Assembly: GCA_029204225.1 (NCBI GenBank) | Contig: CM055102.1 | Location: 6,202,820-6,266,819 of the forward strand | Reading direction: 5' to 3' | DNA length: 64,000 nt | Source of the DNA: Diphasiastrum complanatum | Lineage: Eukaryota > Streptophyta > Lycopodiopsida > Lycopodiales > Lycopodiaceae | In this document: one piece after another, positions 1 through 11,689 of the stretch | Layout: every line of letters starts with the position of its first letter | How positions within the stretch are numbered: the stretch's first letter is position 1 | The notes under the pieces: generated by a model | Seen by the model: the letters and a program-made list of their open reading frames with translations, nothing else | Database searches by the model: none | Told to the model about the DNA's origin: nothing | Program-made: the position numbers and the translations under genes

Positions 1-1251
1 GAACTTACTTTCAACTCAAACACAGTAATATGTGTGAAATGAAAAGTCTAAGACCTCAGAACACTCACTTCTATCCAATCCTACTTGATTGACAGTGAAA
101 ATTGATGAAAATGGTGAAAAAGACAGATGTGTGCTCACTTTGGCATATCCCACGAGTTGAGTACACTCTCAAACTTTCTGATTGCCTAAAACTCTTCTAA
201 CAACAAATCAAATTGATTAAGAAACAAGAGCAACACATTTTACTCTCCAATACCTATCTGACAAGCTATAGAACATCAAATTTGGATCATTCCTTGAGAA
301 GTAGCACTCATTAATGAGGGCTGATTTCACACGTGTGAGCTCTCTATCCGTACAAAGCTCCGCTTGATCAGATCAGCTTTGATTTGATCCACTTATAATC
401 CACAGATTGCTTGTTTCTCAGTGAGTTTGAATCCTTCTCCAAAATCCGAGTTCCTGCAAGCAAACACTGATGATCTGATGTATACACCCTCACCTCTTCA
501 AAGCATGAAGCTCTGATACCATGTGAAGTTGTTAACACGTGTGAACTTCACCACACATCCTATAGGATCTTACTGAGGTGTTGTGATTGCACAAGATTGA
601 TCAAAGAACAGTATGCTTGAAAAATCTAAGGCAAGAGCACAATGACATACATCTGATGAAAAAATCTAACTCTTCGCTATGAGAAATGAATGTCAAAAAT
701 AATTCTAAGTGTTTAGTATGGGAAAAAGAGGCTGCTCTCGGGTAGAGAGAGAAAATCATACATAGAATACTTGGGTAGAGAGAGAATAAGTCCAAAACAC
801 CAAAATCTCAATATTCACAATATGGCAAAACATGCCCAGCTTCCCCTACATGAGAGAGACTCGAATTCCTACAGTGGAGTTGCATGGAAAGTCCACTTAA
901 CTGAACTAATTCACCTACCAGAGATCCACATGTGTAACTGCATGCATGTATGGTGCATGTACTGCATGTCAACTCATAAAATTGCCTAGACATGTGTAGA
1001 TCACAGAAACTACTTTGCATGTTGCATGCACTGATTGCATGTGGCTTGCATGCATATAGTAAGACTTTGCATGATATCAAAACATCTGCATGTCATCATA
1101 ATTGAACCTATCTAACTCAAATCCGAGCTACACTAGAAGGATATGTGTTCAATTCACACTCCTTATATGTACAACATGAAATCTAGTGAAAATTATCATG
1201 GACATGACCCCAAACTCGAGATAGGAAGATAATATTTTAATAATCTTCACA
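1..1251 (-). mobile_element. Copia LTR retrotransposon (family A), LTR plus leader, minus strand
   Basis: The sequence at 510-521 is the complement of the initiator-tRNA-Met primer site TGGTATCAGAGC. On the minus strand the LTR lies upstream of it at 522-1251, about 730 bases, starting TG and ending CA. The leader runs from 509 to beyond the window edge. The LTR matches the LTR at 22556-23427 by eye, for example a shared block around 1130-1180 reading on the minus strand as ttgtacatat, then gtgaattga, then cacatatcctt. No gag is reached before the window ends. The edge at 1251 is set by alignment to the other LTR and by the TG/CA ends. The element truncates a Gypsy gag/protease on its right. 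A target duplication cannot be checked because the other end is outside the window. Confidence 0.75.
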
Positions 1252-1391
1252 AGGACTTTGGAAGCTCATTATAAAAACAAGAAGAATACTTTAATAAAAA
1301 GTCTTTTCTACTTTTGTCGAAGGAATTTGCATTCACATCAACATCATCATCCATACTTTGAGAAACAACAAGTAAGAAGATACCGCTTTCT

Positions 1392-2649
1392 TTAGTAATT
1401 TGCTACTTGAATATGACTCACCAAAGGAATTGTTTTGCCACTATGTCCTACATGCACACTAATGGCTTTACTTTTGTGCTTCCATGAGATCCAGTGCCTA
1501 TTGTAGTCCACAAGAGGATTGTGCATTTTGTGCCAAGGCATGCCTAAGATTACATCTACTCCTTGTAGAGGTCCTACTATGAATTCTATAGGTTCATAGT
1601 AGTCAGAGATTTGGAGCTTAACTTTACCAATTACAGGGTAGATGTTTGCATCACCATCAACAAAAGCACCTTTAGCCTTAAGCATAGATTCGGTAAAAGA
1701 ACCAACTCCTATCTCTTGTGCTAGCTTAAAAGAGATGAAATTATGAGAAGAGACTACATCAAATAAAATAAGACAAAGTTTGTTATGGACTTGTCCCCAT
1801 GATTTGAGAAGGTCATGGGTTTGAGTATCTTCAATGCTTTGTACGACCACCTGCTTTCCTTTGTCTGCACTTGAAGCTTTGGCATCTTTGAGAGGGCATT
1901 TGAGAAAAATGTGTTCCTTTTCTCCCACATTTGAAGCATCTTCCTTCCTTGCGATATACCTGTATTTGTTCCTTGGAAAGACGTTGAATATTTTCTTTTG
2001 GGTTTGGAGTTGAGGGAGGTTCCTTCCTTTTGTTTTCGCCTCCATTTTGATGATTATCCTGCAGCTCAATCTTGGTAGCATAGTATACGACTTGCTCTAA
2101 AGTATTAGCTTGTACTAGATCTAAGCCATATTGTATATTTCTATGGAAACCCGAATAAAATTTTCTCTTTTGTTCTTTCTTTGAAAAGCAACTCCCAAAA
2201 TCTCCTAACATACTCAACTACTTTTTCATTTTGCTTTTGTCTAAAAATATCCCAAGAATCTAGAGTATTTTTCTTATATTCCTTTGGCAAAAGTGGGATT
2301 TAATTTGTTTTTTTAAACTATGCCAAGTGGATGCGGGTTTGTGATTTGATTTCATGGCTGCCCACCAAAGTGATGCATACTTATCTAAATACAAGGTTGC
2401 AAAACGAATCTTTGAATGACTTGAATATCTACTTTTTTCAAAGAAGGTATCAAGATTTCGAATCCAAGCAAGCAAACTCTCCACATTACTAGCATCTCCA
2501 TCAAATTTAGAAAACTTGAAAATTTTGTTGTCAATCTTAGCAAACCTCTTTTTCCTAGATCGAAAAGAGGAAGTTGACTTGGAGGAAGCATGAGGTGATG
2601 ACGACAATGATGGAGAGGAACTTGGGGAGCCTCATGAGGAGCTATCCAT
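1392..2649 (-). pseudogene. Gypsy gag and retropepsin remnant
   Basis: Three overlapping minus-strand frames add up to a Ty3/Gypsy gag followed by protease. A gag start can be placed at 2649. The frame 2607-2260 has the retrotransposon gag core (FDGDAS, then WIRNLDTFFE, then ASLWWAAMK). The frame 2217-1831 carries a zinc-knuckle start, CFKCGRKGTHF, whose last cysteine is lost or out of frame. The frame 2081-1392 covers a retropepsin-like domain ending in VILGMPWHKMHNP and NRHWISW, both typical of Gypsy proteases. The catalytic aspartate motif reads LFDVVSSHNF instead of the usual DTGSSHNF, so the active site is lost. An early in-frame stop and frameshifts confirm it is dead. RT and integrase would lie to the left but are cut off by the Copia LTR at 1251. 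Confidence 0.8.
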
Positions 2650-3205
2650 CTTTATTGGAGTTTTTGGAATTCACTTGAAATACACAAACTCAAGACCAAA
2701 CGTACGAATAAACTTGTGATTCAGAAATGTGCCAATCTCCAAAAAGAAAGATAGAAGCTCAAATTTGTAGAGTATTGTCTCTGAAATAAAAACCAATTTG
2801 GAGATCTAATTCTCGAGGATCCCCCAAATAAAGTCTATTAGCTCTTATATTAAAGAGATCTTGCAAAAAGAAGGAGATTTGAGCGGAAGGAAAGTCAATT
2901 CGAAACTAAACACGCAAAGTCCTGTGTGTTGGCATTTAGTTCATGCATGAACATACAAGGCCTTCACAACAAGTTCACATAAAAATAAAAGAGAATAATA
3001 AACCTTGGCTCTGATACCAAACTGTGAACTAGAAGGGAAGGTCTCCTAAAATTCTAAAATTCCAATCAAAAATTGGTCTTTTAAAAACAAGTCAACAAAA
3101 TATTCATAAACATATCAAAAGGAAATACAACGCTTATAAAATAAATAACTCCATTCAACCATAAAGCATTCAATCATAAGACATGATGAGGGGTCAAGAT
3201 GAGGA

Positions 3206-3225
3206 CCCCCTCCCCCCCCCCCCCC
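3206..3225. repeat. poly-C tract
   Basis: A run of C interrupted by one T lies inside the Gypsy LTR. Such runs are prone to length error in sequencing. Confidence 0.9.
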
Positions 3226-3408
3226 GGAAAAGACCAATTGGCCCTCGGCCAATTACATATACATAGGATAGAATGGTTTAATAGTTTCTTGAAGTCTTTA
3301 CATCATTTGGATTCAAAAAGATTAGATCCTAAAGAATCTCATAATCTTAAAAAGAGATTAGACTTTGGCAAAAATCATTGAGCATGGGATTAGAACTTTT
3401 TTCTAAAT

Positions 3409-3594
3409 ACATGCAAAAGTATGGACATCAAAGTAAGAACATGCATGGTCATTGGACATGGTTTCTCTAGACATGCAAATGTTTTATCATCAATGGAAGA
3501 GCATGCCTAGATATTTGACATGGATTCCCATGACACGCAAATGCTTAAACATCAATGGAAGAGCATGCATAGACATTTGACATGGATTCCCATC
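3409..3594. repeat. 62-base tandem repeat, three units, inside a Gypsy LTR
   Basis: Units start at 3409, 3471 and 3533, each exactly 62 bases, beginning acatgcaaa or acacgcaaatg and containing catcaatggaagagcatgc and gacatggattcccat. Units 2 and 3 are nearly identical and unit 1 is more diverged. Repeats in this position of an LTR often act as enhancer units in the U3 part, but nothing here proves that. Confidence 0.85.
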
Positions 3595-4119
3595 ATTCTT
3601 TAGGCACTCCTTTAAGTACCTGCACATACCCTTAAAGAAAAGGTTAGGTGTCATAACATACCATTTAAAATAAATGGCTCATCATTAGATTCTACTTGTA
3701 GAACATGTAGATCAAGCTGTCAGCATTGATCTACAGTTTTCCTCTCTTGTCTTCAGGTACTGATACCTGCACAAGCATTTCATTGGTTAGAGTAACAAGC
3801 TCTAAGATTCAAATATGTTACATACAAAAAAGAATGGAAGATGAGATAGCCTTTATACATTGGGCATTTTGTCTATACAATTTTCAGAACAAGAGCTAGA
3901 AGATTCACTATCCAAAGTATAGAGATAGCTAAGGAGAGAACAACTACAACAATCTAAATTATAAAAGAAACTTAGTGACATGTATCGAGGATGAAGAAAC
4001 AAATTGTTTCTAGCCACAAAGCTATGATAGCTTTAGAGCTCAAGGTAGAAGAGAAAGAAGAGAGCTGTGTGGTCGCGAATAGAAAAGCTTTGAGGACTAA
4101 AGACATGAAGACGACGGTC

Positions 4120-4225
4120 AAATGAACACGAACACGAACACGAACACAAACGCGAACACGAACACCGACGAACATGAACACGAACTCGAACACGAGCACA
4201 AAGACGAACACGAAAACGAAGATAA
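4120..4225. repeat. imperfect hexamer microsatellite (GAACAC)n
   Basis: About 17 imperfect copies of a six-base unit, gaacac, with substitutions. It creates long open frames on both strands that encode only Asn-Thr or Arg-Val runs and are not genes. Confidence 0.9.
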
Positions 4226-4350
4226 AAGGTTCGTGGACCCAAGGCGACCTAATGACAAAGGCAATGAAGAACCAAACGATGACGGATCTCCACGCATGAA
4301 AGGACAGATGATATCGTGAAAGTACCAAGAGGACATCATCCTCCGGAGAT

Positions 4351-4907
4351 TGACATGATATCATTAGGACGTGCCTAATCAGCCGTTTTTGTAATCTCCT
4401 AATCTGCTAATTGTGTCCTCCTCTCTACATACATGTAGATCTTGATTATTATTAATGTAGTCGCAATAGATTGGAATATACCCATGTAAGCTGAGCACTG
4501 TATAGCCAGCAAGCTAAGGTTCAAGAAGTCCGCTAGTAAGTGCGACAAGTTTTGATTCGTGAAAGACAGAGTTTTCGCGTTGACACGCTGTGTGATCTGT
4601 CACAACAGCGCTTAAGAAATTCTCTGATAATGTAGTAGATGTTTATGTAGAAGAGTTTCTTGTCTTGAACATGATCGAATGCTTAATTGTCTGATAGTTG
4701 TATGTTTGTAATCAGCTGGTTTCGATTTTATTTCCGCACATTGGTTTTACCTTGTCGAATGCATAAGTAAATTCTACGTAGGTCAATAGTGTTTGTCCTC
4801 ACCTTGGAGGATTGTAGATCCTTTCACAAAGGGCAGTAGACCCGAGGACAAAATCGAATTCCATCTGGGTTTGTTTATGTGAGAATCTCAACAGCGGGTA
4901 TCAGAAT
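4351..4907 (+). mobile_element. decayed Copia-type LTR with primer site
   Basis: The stretch starts near tgacatgatatc (4351) and ends in gagaatctca at 4890. Five bases later comes gggtatcagaat at 4896-4907, a degraded form of the tRNA-Met primer site. The final part with atctcaacag before the primer site is typical of Angela/Tork-like Copia LTRs. Downstream to about 5640 no gag could be recognised and no second LTR is present. The left edge is approximate. Confidence 0.55.
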
Positions 4908-5669
4908 ACAAAACAATTTGTGTCTGGATACTTCACAACATCCTTATATGAAAGGGAGATTTCCCATCAGTGGAATCGGAACAGAGATTTCTCAACAGAG
5001 GATTTAAAAAATTAAGAAGCAATCCCCGTGAAGGATTTAGGTAGGAGCAAAAACAAGCTACTAAACTATCAAACTTTTATAAATCAAATCTGTGAGAAAC
5101 ACAAGAAATATGAAATGCAAAGAAAGTAGAAGCAACTACTTGTTGAGTAAAATCTTGTTGCAAAAAACCAAGAAAGCATTGCATTACAACGATAATTAGT
5201 TGACAGATGATACAAGAAAAGTCAAGGCTACACTTCCAACTTTAGAAAAAGACCAAAAAATGAGGGTTGATTTCTAGAAGCATGTGATTGCATTGGATAT
5301 GGAGGCTATCACTAACCTCTACGAGGATGAGCATCAATCAAAAGATGCAAAATTAGTCCCTGTACAAAACTTTAGAACAAGATGAGGACAACAATGAGGA
5401 AATTGAAGCTCAATTCAACGACCAATAATCTCTTTTAGGTTTTATTTTGACATTTTCTAGTTAGTAACCAAAAATCAAAATGATATACTTGTCTTTTCTA
5501 TTTTAATAGGTGATCTTGAAAGCAAGGATTATTATTATTCTTTTTATGTACTAGGTAATAGCCATTGGGATAGCCATTACCATAAATAATCTGGGACCCA
5601 AGTTAGCAAGTGGCGGAGGCCACGAGCTACTCGGGGACTAGATTATGAGTGGTAATGGCCCAACCAAAC

Positions 5670-5672
<3 letters not shown>
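4908..5672. other. no gene recognised (decayed element interior)
   Basis: The sequence follows the primer site of the LTR at 4351-4890 and may be its leader. Short open stretches at 5230-5440 have a charged, gag-like composition but no motif that can be named. Confidence 0.4.

Positions 5673-5730
<58 letters not shown>
5673..5730. repeat. (TC)29 microsatellite
   Basis: An uninterrupted TC dinucleotide run of 58 bases. The Leu-Ser or Arg-Glu frames over it are repeat artefacts. Confidence 0.95.
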
Positions 5731-5734
<4 letters not shown>

Positions 5735-7899
5735 GGAGACCATCTCTGCCATTCCATTTTTTTTCTTTCAAAAAATGTGGAGACATATGACTTGTCTCTT
5801 TCTATCTTCTCTCTTCTCAAGTGTGGGGACCATCCACTCTCTCCCTCTCCAAGTGAGAACAACTATTTTTTTTTGGCATGCCATAAAAGTTTATTAATTA
5901 TTTTTTTATGGCCTCAAGTCATGATGATTTTTTTTGACAAATTAATGCACTTCAGAAATACCATGGAACAATTCATAGGAATCACTTAGTTGTAAATTAT
6001 ATGATAGCTATATTTTTTTAAATTGTTGTTGCAACCATTAGCAAATTTGTAACTATTAACAAGCGCAAATATTTTGTGGAAATTTTTTTGTCCAACCTAC
6101 TTGCGCTCTCTTCCTTCTTCTTCGCACAACATCCATCATCTTCCCGTTCACACACTAAGTTATGCCACTCCTCTAGATGACTTGGAATTTATTACTCTAA
6201 CTCTAGGGAAGCATACTAAACACCTTTGTAACCAATCCACAACTCTGCTTGTAAGATCATGGATGACTATCATCGTTTGATGTTACTATACATCCATCTA
6301 TGACTTCATAGCCCTTAAAGTATGCTATAATGTGGATATAGCTCATTTTATTGCAATCAATTCACACCCAATGACATCTCCTTCATTGCTTCCATTCTTC
6401 TCACCACAAAATCTCATATGTAGTCCAACATGTATCTAAGGACCTCCTTAAATTTTGGTACCAAAATCTTTGCTCCTAGTGCCCACCATTCATGAGTTGG
6501 TTCTTTGAATCATAGGCATGTCTTTTTAAATCATAGGCATTCACTTGAATAAAAAATTGATTTTTCAAAAGTAGTAAAAACCTAGACACATAGGCATGCT
6601 TGCACACATTTTAAATTCTCATTAGATTTTCTCTCTTAGAAGTACTCTCTAACATGAGGTATTATTTAAAGAAAGTAATGAATGCAACTTCTAATTTATG
6701 GAAACAATTTCAAAATGAAAGATAGCTTGGAGTTAAAATCAACAATCAACAAGATTATCCTTCTTGGAAAGTGATGCTAGTAAATGTTTTTATCCTTGGT
6801 CATGATTTTTTTTTTGATTTCCTAAACTAGCATTGAAATAACTTTTGAAATGGTCAAATTTGGCTGAACTCGAATTGTCGTGATGAAGTGCTCATTACAG
6901 TTTGGGAGGTTGTTCAAAAGTGTCATTGCACCATTTGCCTCATTAATAAGAATCAATCGAAGCAAGTTGGTCCATTATTGACCTGAATTTAACCTAAAGA
7001 ACTTTTTCCTCAAGGTCGTCTCTTGGGTCTCAAAAAAACTTACTAAGGCAACCCTAATCTCCTTTCCCAAGTGATCCCCACTTACAAGGGCAACTTGGGA
7101 ATATTTATTCGAAAGAACTTCTTCCTCAAGCATACCCTTGTGGTGACATTTTGGGTCTTAAAAAAAATTCCTAAGACTTCCCCAATCCTTTTCTCCGTGT
7201 GATTTCCACTCACATGGACAACTTGGAAATCTTTCATATCAAAATGAAATGAGCCAGAGTGTTGTTTATTGTTTGTTTCCACCTTGAGATGGTTGTTGTG
7301 TCATCAACCTTAGGCCTAAGTCGTCAACAACTTCCCATAAATCTTTTTCAAGGAGTACCATTCTCATTCTGAACTTCCACCTAGAAATCTTCCACATTTC
7401 ATCTATTTGTGAGTTTGATATTGCTTGAAGTTATTCCATTCAGAAAAGTAGAATATAAGGGAAAGACAACTATTGGATTGTGTAAAATTGATCTCCTACT
7501 TGTTCAATGTGTTTCTTAAAATAATTTTTACCAAGGCTCTAATAACATGGAGGAGGTTGGAATTTATTCTCTTTGAATCTGAATGTAATAAAAACAAATT
7601 TTAAATTATGAAAAAAGATTCAAATCAATTTGGAGATAAACTTGATATCAAAATTTAAACTAGCAATCAATTGCTTGCAAAATTGCTTCATGAATTAGCC
7701 AACAATATCAAAGAAATGAAATGAATAAATTCGCTTGGAATAAAACTAATGACATTAGAAAAACAACAAGATACATGAATTTTAAATGGGGAAATGCAAA
7801 GATTATCTATTGTTGTTGCTCCTATAGATTTGCTCTTTGAGTGCCAATGTACGTTTTAATTTTTGCATATCTAGCTTTTGCTCTTTGCATTATTACAAG
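5731..7899. other. no gene recognised
   Basis: AT-rich non-coding sequence. Only short open frames occur and none has a familiar domain. No LTR ends or primer sites were seen here. Confidence 0.6.
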
Positions 7900-9344
7900 G
7901 TGTGAAAAATGTTAAATTCTAGCAACTAGATTCAGGCCATGTGGCCCCATGATGAGTTGACATGTATCATCCACACGTGCACATAAGTAGGATAGGATTT
8001 GATTGAATCAATTCACCTTTGATTTCCTTGAATTATGCTTGAATTAAGGCCAAGTCACATGGTCCTATTTTGTAGGGATTTTCTTTGAGGTCGTCCACCT
8101 CCAAAAAGAGGCACCTTGATCTAAGGGCTAATTTGCCTAATCTAAGGCCTAGATTGGTAGGCTTAGGGTCTACTCTAAGTACATTCAAACCTAACCTCAA
8201 ATTTGAGCTCAATAGTTATGGATGGAGAGCTCATTTGTACATAGCTTTTGAGAGAAATCAAGCTTGGTGTGATTTTTAACAATCTCTTCCATGAAGGATT
8301 GATACTTGATGTATGTAATATCTTTTGTGTCTAATGAGTTGATCTGAACTTGCTGGAAATTCCAAAATGTTCACACATGTGAGAGGCCATGAGGATTAGT
8401 AGATGATAGTTCGCTTGTGGCGGTTAAAGGCAATTGCCAATCGAGATCAAATTAAGCTAGATTTAGTGTCTAGATCTTGATCAATCTAATTGTTGTGCAA
8501 TCCTTGATGCTTGAATGATGTATGTAGATCCAAATGAGGTTTAGATCCTCTGATTTTAACATGGTAAGCATTGACCAAGATCCATCTCAAATTAGCAAGT
8601 TTTCAAGAAGTAAGTGATTTTTTGAAACAATTCTAAGACTCGATTTGATCTCAAGCATAACATTTTCATTTACTTCATATATTAGGTGGTTTTAGGATCA
8701 ATAAGGTTCATGTCACTGTGTGTGATGCTTAGAAACTGTGGATGATCCAAAAATTTGATGTAGTACCAATTTTGTATGTGTTACTAGATTAAGTGTCTAC
8801 AAAATCCTAAAATCAAGAGCTTGAAGTCTACTTTCACATGCATATCAATTCTTGGAAAGCAAATCAGCATTTTGAGAGTCACGATTTGATGTTTATATCT
8901 TGGTAAGGCATGCAACTTGTGTGGTTTAAGATTAGATCAAAAATACTTTGTGTACAAATAAGAAATCATTGATTTGTCAAGCATAGTCAAAAAGTAGAAA
9001 AAATTGTGTGGTAGTTTCAACTCCAAATCATTTTGGATACCGACAAAATCTCAAGAGGAGATTATTATAGGCCTGAGTGAGTCCAAAGGGAAAGTCTAGA
9101 TATGAGAAAATGATTTCAAGTCAAAGCTTAAGTGCTCTAATCTTGGTGATTTGAGCAAGGACAATTTTTTAAGTTTTTTGACATTGGTGAGGAGAGTGAA
9201 GCAAATAGTGATCAAGATCTTAGTGGATCTTGCAAAAACTTTCTTAAATTCACTATAAGGTTGCACACACAGGCAAAATCACCTTTGATCACTGTTCACA
9301 CATGTGTACTTTGCGTACCAAAAAATCTTAGTTATGGCTTACAA
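7900..9344 (+). mobile_element. probable LTR end and leader of a family A Copia
   Basis: The stretch contains tgttcacacatgtg (8370-8383) and several acacatgtg-type blocks like those around the LTR end and in the leaders of the family A Copia elements at 1-1251 and 22556-27612. It leads directly into a family A gag at about 9345. No intact primer site or clean LTR edge was found, so the limits are approximate. Confidence 0.4.
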
Positions 9345-10049
9345 TTGGATCATTTCTTTTGGAAGCTAGTGAGAGATTGACTTCATCAAACTATCCCATT
9401 TGGAAAGTGAGAATGGAATCATTATTAATACTTCAAGATCTTTTTGATATTGTCATGGGAATTGAGATCTAGAATGGCACTTCATTGCATCAAAATGAAC
9501 GTGTCCAATAAGGTCCTTAGAAAGATAGAATCTCTAAAGTTATCAAAGCAAGGGGGAGAGTGCTCAAAGCTATATGCTTAGAGTGAAGGACTTCAATAGA
9601 TAACTTGATTGCATTGGAGAGCCAATCAACCAAAGATAGCTCATCCAAATAGTCATGAATGGACTCAATGAGGACTATTCTAACTTAGTCCAATCATATG
9701 CCATCCAAGAGAGCTTTCCTACAATGAAAAGCCTACAAGGAGTCCTTGTGGCTAAAGAGAGTAGGCAAGCAAATGTCATGTCAAGATTGGGACAACTCTC
9801 CCTCAAGGATGGAGGAGAGGACAAAGCAGTTTTCATTCAAGGAAAGGGCAAGGGAAAGGCAAAAGGAAGATTCAAGAAGAAGGCCGAGCAACACAAGGAG
9901 GTTGATTACCACCTTCATCAAAGACCAAGAAAGACAAGTCAAAGTTCAAGTGTTACTTTTGTGGCAAGAAATGCCACTTTGCTTCCGAGTGCTTCAAGAA
10001 GAAAAGACAAGAAAAGCAAGCCAACATCACAAATGAAGGAGAGGAGAGT
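9345..10049 (+). pseudogene. Copia gag remnant, family A
   Basis: The reading around 9345-9480 matches the start of other family A gag proteins in this window: a residue pattern ERL, a short gap, NYPIWKVRMES, then LLIL. It is broken by stops and frameshifts. The open frame from 9655 gives gag C-terminal sequence (MNGLNEDYSNLVQSY, MKSLQGVLVAKES), then a Lys-rich segment. Zinc-knuckle remains are readable in a shifted frame at about 9950-10020. The gag is interrupted at 10049 by insertion of the family B Copia, which duplicated agagt (10045-10049). Confidence 0.7.
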
Positions 10050-10695
10050 TGTCAGAAATTGTGAACTCCTACAACTTTGTTGCAAAGGTGACGAAGCAAA
10101 ATAAAGCGAAGGTCAAAGGTCGAACATACCTTGAAGGTCAAAAGGAAAGTATTCGAGATTCGACCTTGACGACCATGAAACGAAACAAAGAGACACGTAA
10201 CGAAAGAAACCAATTCGAGCCGCCAACTGGCAGCTCGATGAGCATGGAATCTTGTACCTCACGCTCAGCTAAAAGAGTTAATGATAACAGAGAATAACTA
10301 ACTAGTTGATTAGCATTGACTTGTCATGTAATTCTCTGTTTAACTATCTTGTAAACTCCACACGGTGGAGACAAATACACATTTTTGGATAAAAAAAAAA
10401 AAAGAACATAGAGAGACAGAAAATAGTGAGAATAGTTATGCATGAAAGTCTCCCAACGAGAAGAACACAATAATTGAGCTGAGCGTCAGGCCACACCAAC
10501 GAGCGAGACACTGACCAAATCACTCAAAACTTAAAACAGATAAAACAATTCCTCTCTCTTCTCCATCTTATTGTTCTCGTTGTCTTGATTGTTCGAATCT
10601 TTTATGTTCTGTGATCTATAGTCGCTTGCTTAGAATCCTAGAACTTCCGCAAAAGAAAAACAAACGAACGGGAACAAAGAACCAGATTCGCGACA
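10050..10695 (+). repeat. 5' LTR of family B Copia, copy 1
   Basis: TG...CA ends, followed at once by a primer site. A short inverted repeat, ctccacacggtggag, sits before a poly-A run at about 10390. Confidence 0.9.
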
Positions 10696-10762
10696 TGGTA
10701 TCAAAGCCATCCCAGGTTATCACTGCATGACATCTGAGCATTGATTCTTTAGGCAACACAAT

Positions 10763-11670
10763 ATGGCTACAACGATCTAGACAAAAATAGCAATCAGTCT
10801 TGATAGCGAAAACTACAGAGTATGGAAATTTAAAATCAAAACACTTTTGAAGGGTGAAGGCATCTGGTCGGTGACCGAACTCACAGAGGTGCAGCCTTCA
10901 GAGGGAGACCCAATGAGACCTGAGTGGATTAGAAAAGATGAACGTGCAATGGCGATCATTGTTTCATCCATCAATTAAAAAATACTCATGCAAATTGAAG
11001 ACTATAAGAGCAGCCATGAAGCATGTGAAAGATTAAAGCAGAAGTACAAAGTGAGGACTGCCGCTTCAATGATGCATCTTCACAATCGGTTGCAATCTAT
11101 GCATTGGGATGGCAACCAGTTGATCAACATGTTGAGAAGATCAGAACGATCTTCACTCAACTGGTTGCAACGGGGCAAGAACACTAGGTCCCAGCACCAC
11201 AACAACTGATGTACTTCATGAAATCCCTACCTGCGTCCTATCAGCCGTTGAGAGTGCTCATACTGAGCCTACCATATATGACATTCGAGAGAGCAATCAG
11301 CCTTGTCGCTGATGAGAGACTGATGAGGGATGAAGGAGAGAGAAGCAATGATAAGAAAAAAGCTCTTTTCACGAAGAGAAGGAAGAAGAACAAGAACAAG
11401 CCCAGATTCGACAGGACAAATACAAAGTCTTCGAACAGAGGCAACAACAACCAACAATCTTCTTCCTGTGATCACTGCCACAAACCAGGACACACATCCA
11501 ATAGATGCTGGTTCAACTCAACAATACCTTGCATGCACCGCAAGAAGAAGGGGCACTCTACATACGATTGTAGATTCAACCCGAAAAGAAAAAACAAACC
11601 TGACAAAGCAAATGTTGCAGAGTCATCCAAGGATGCAGACAAAGGTGATGAAGCTTTCATGATATTTGAT
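10763..11670 (+). pseudogene. Copia gag (UBN2 type) with two zinc knuckles, broken
   Basis: The start ATG is at 10763 and the protein resembles the family B gag at 53939. In-frame stops appear soon after the start and again near 10978, and a frameshift occurs near 11200. The frame from 11209 carries two adjacent zinc knuckles. The first is intact, CDHCHKPGHTSNRC. In the second, CMHRKKKGHSTYDC, the second cysteine has become arginine. The N-terminal part has the NYRVWKFKIKTLL and EGIWSVTELTE segments typical of plant Copia gag. Confidence 0.85.
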
Positions 11671-11689
11671 AAAGCTTCAACAAGCTACA

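Larger units (their letters stand above)
2650..3770 (-). mobile_element. Gypsy leader, primer site and LTR, minus strand
   Basis: Upstream of the gag start is a leader. At 3007-3019 lies the complement of TGGTATCAGAGCC, the initiator-tRNA-Met primer site used by many plant Gypsy and Copia elements. Three bases further on, TGTGAACT at 3023 marks the LTR border. The LTR continues rightwards and contains a poly-C run and a three-unit 62-base tandem repeat. Its outer edge is not clear; about 3770 is an estimate from the loss of LTR-like character. No partner LTR is in the window. Confidence 0.6.

Noticed and set aside
3409-3594. Possible CRISPR-like array
   Set aside because: The units are head-to-tail with no spacers, inside a Gypsy LTR of a plant genome.
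4122-4319. Asn-Thr repeat open frame and its reverse-strand partners
   Set aside because: They are translations of the GAACAC microsatellite, open on several frames at once.
5638-5989. Leu-Ser and Arg-Glu repeat frames
   Set aside because: They are translations of the TC run and have no other coding feature.
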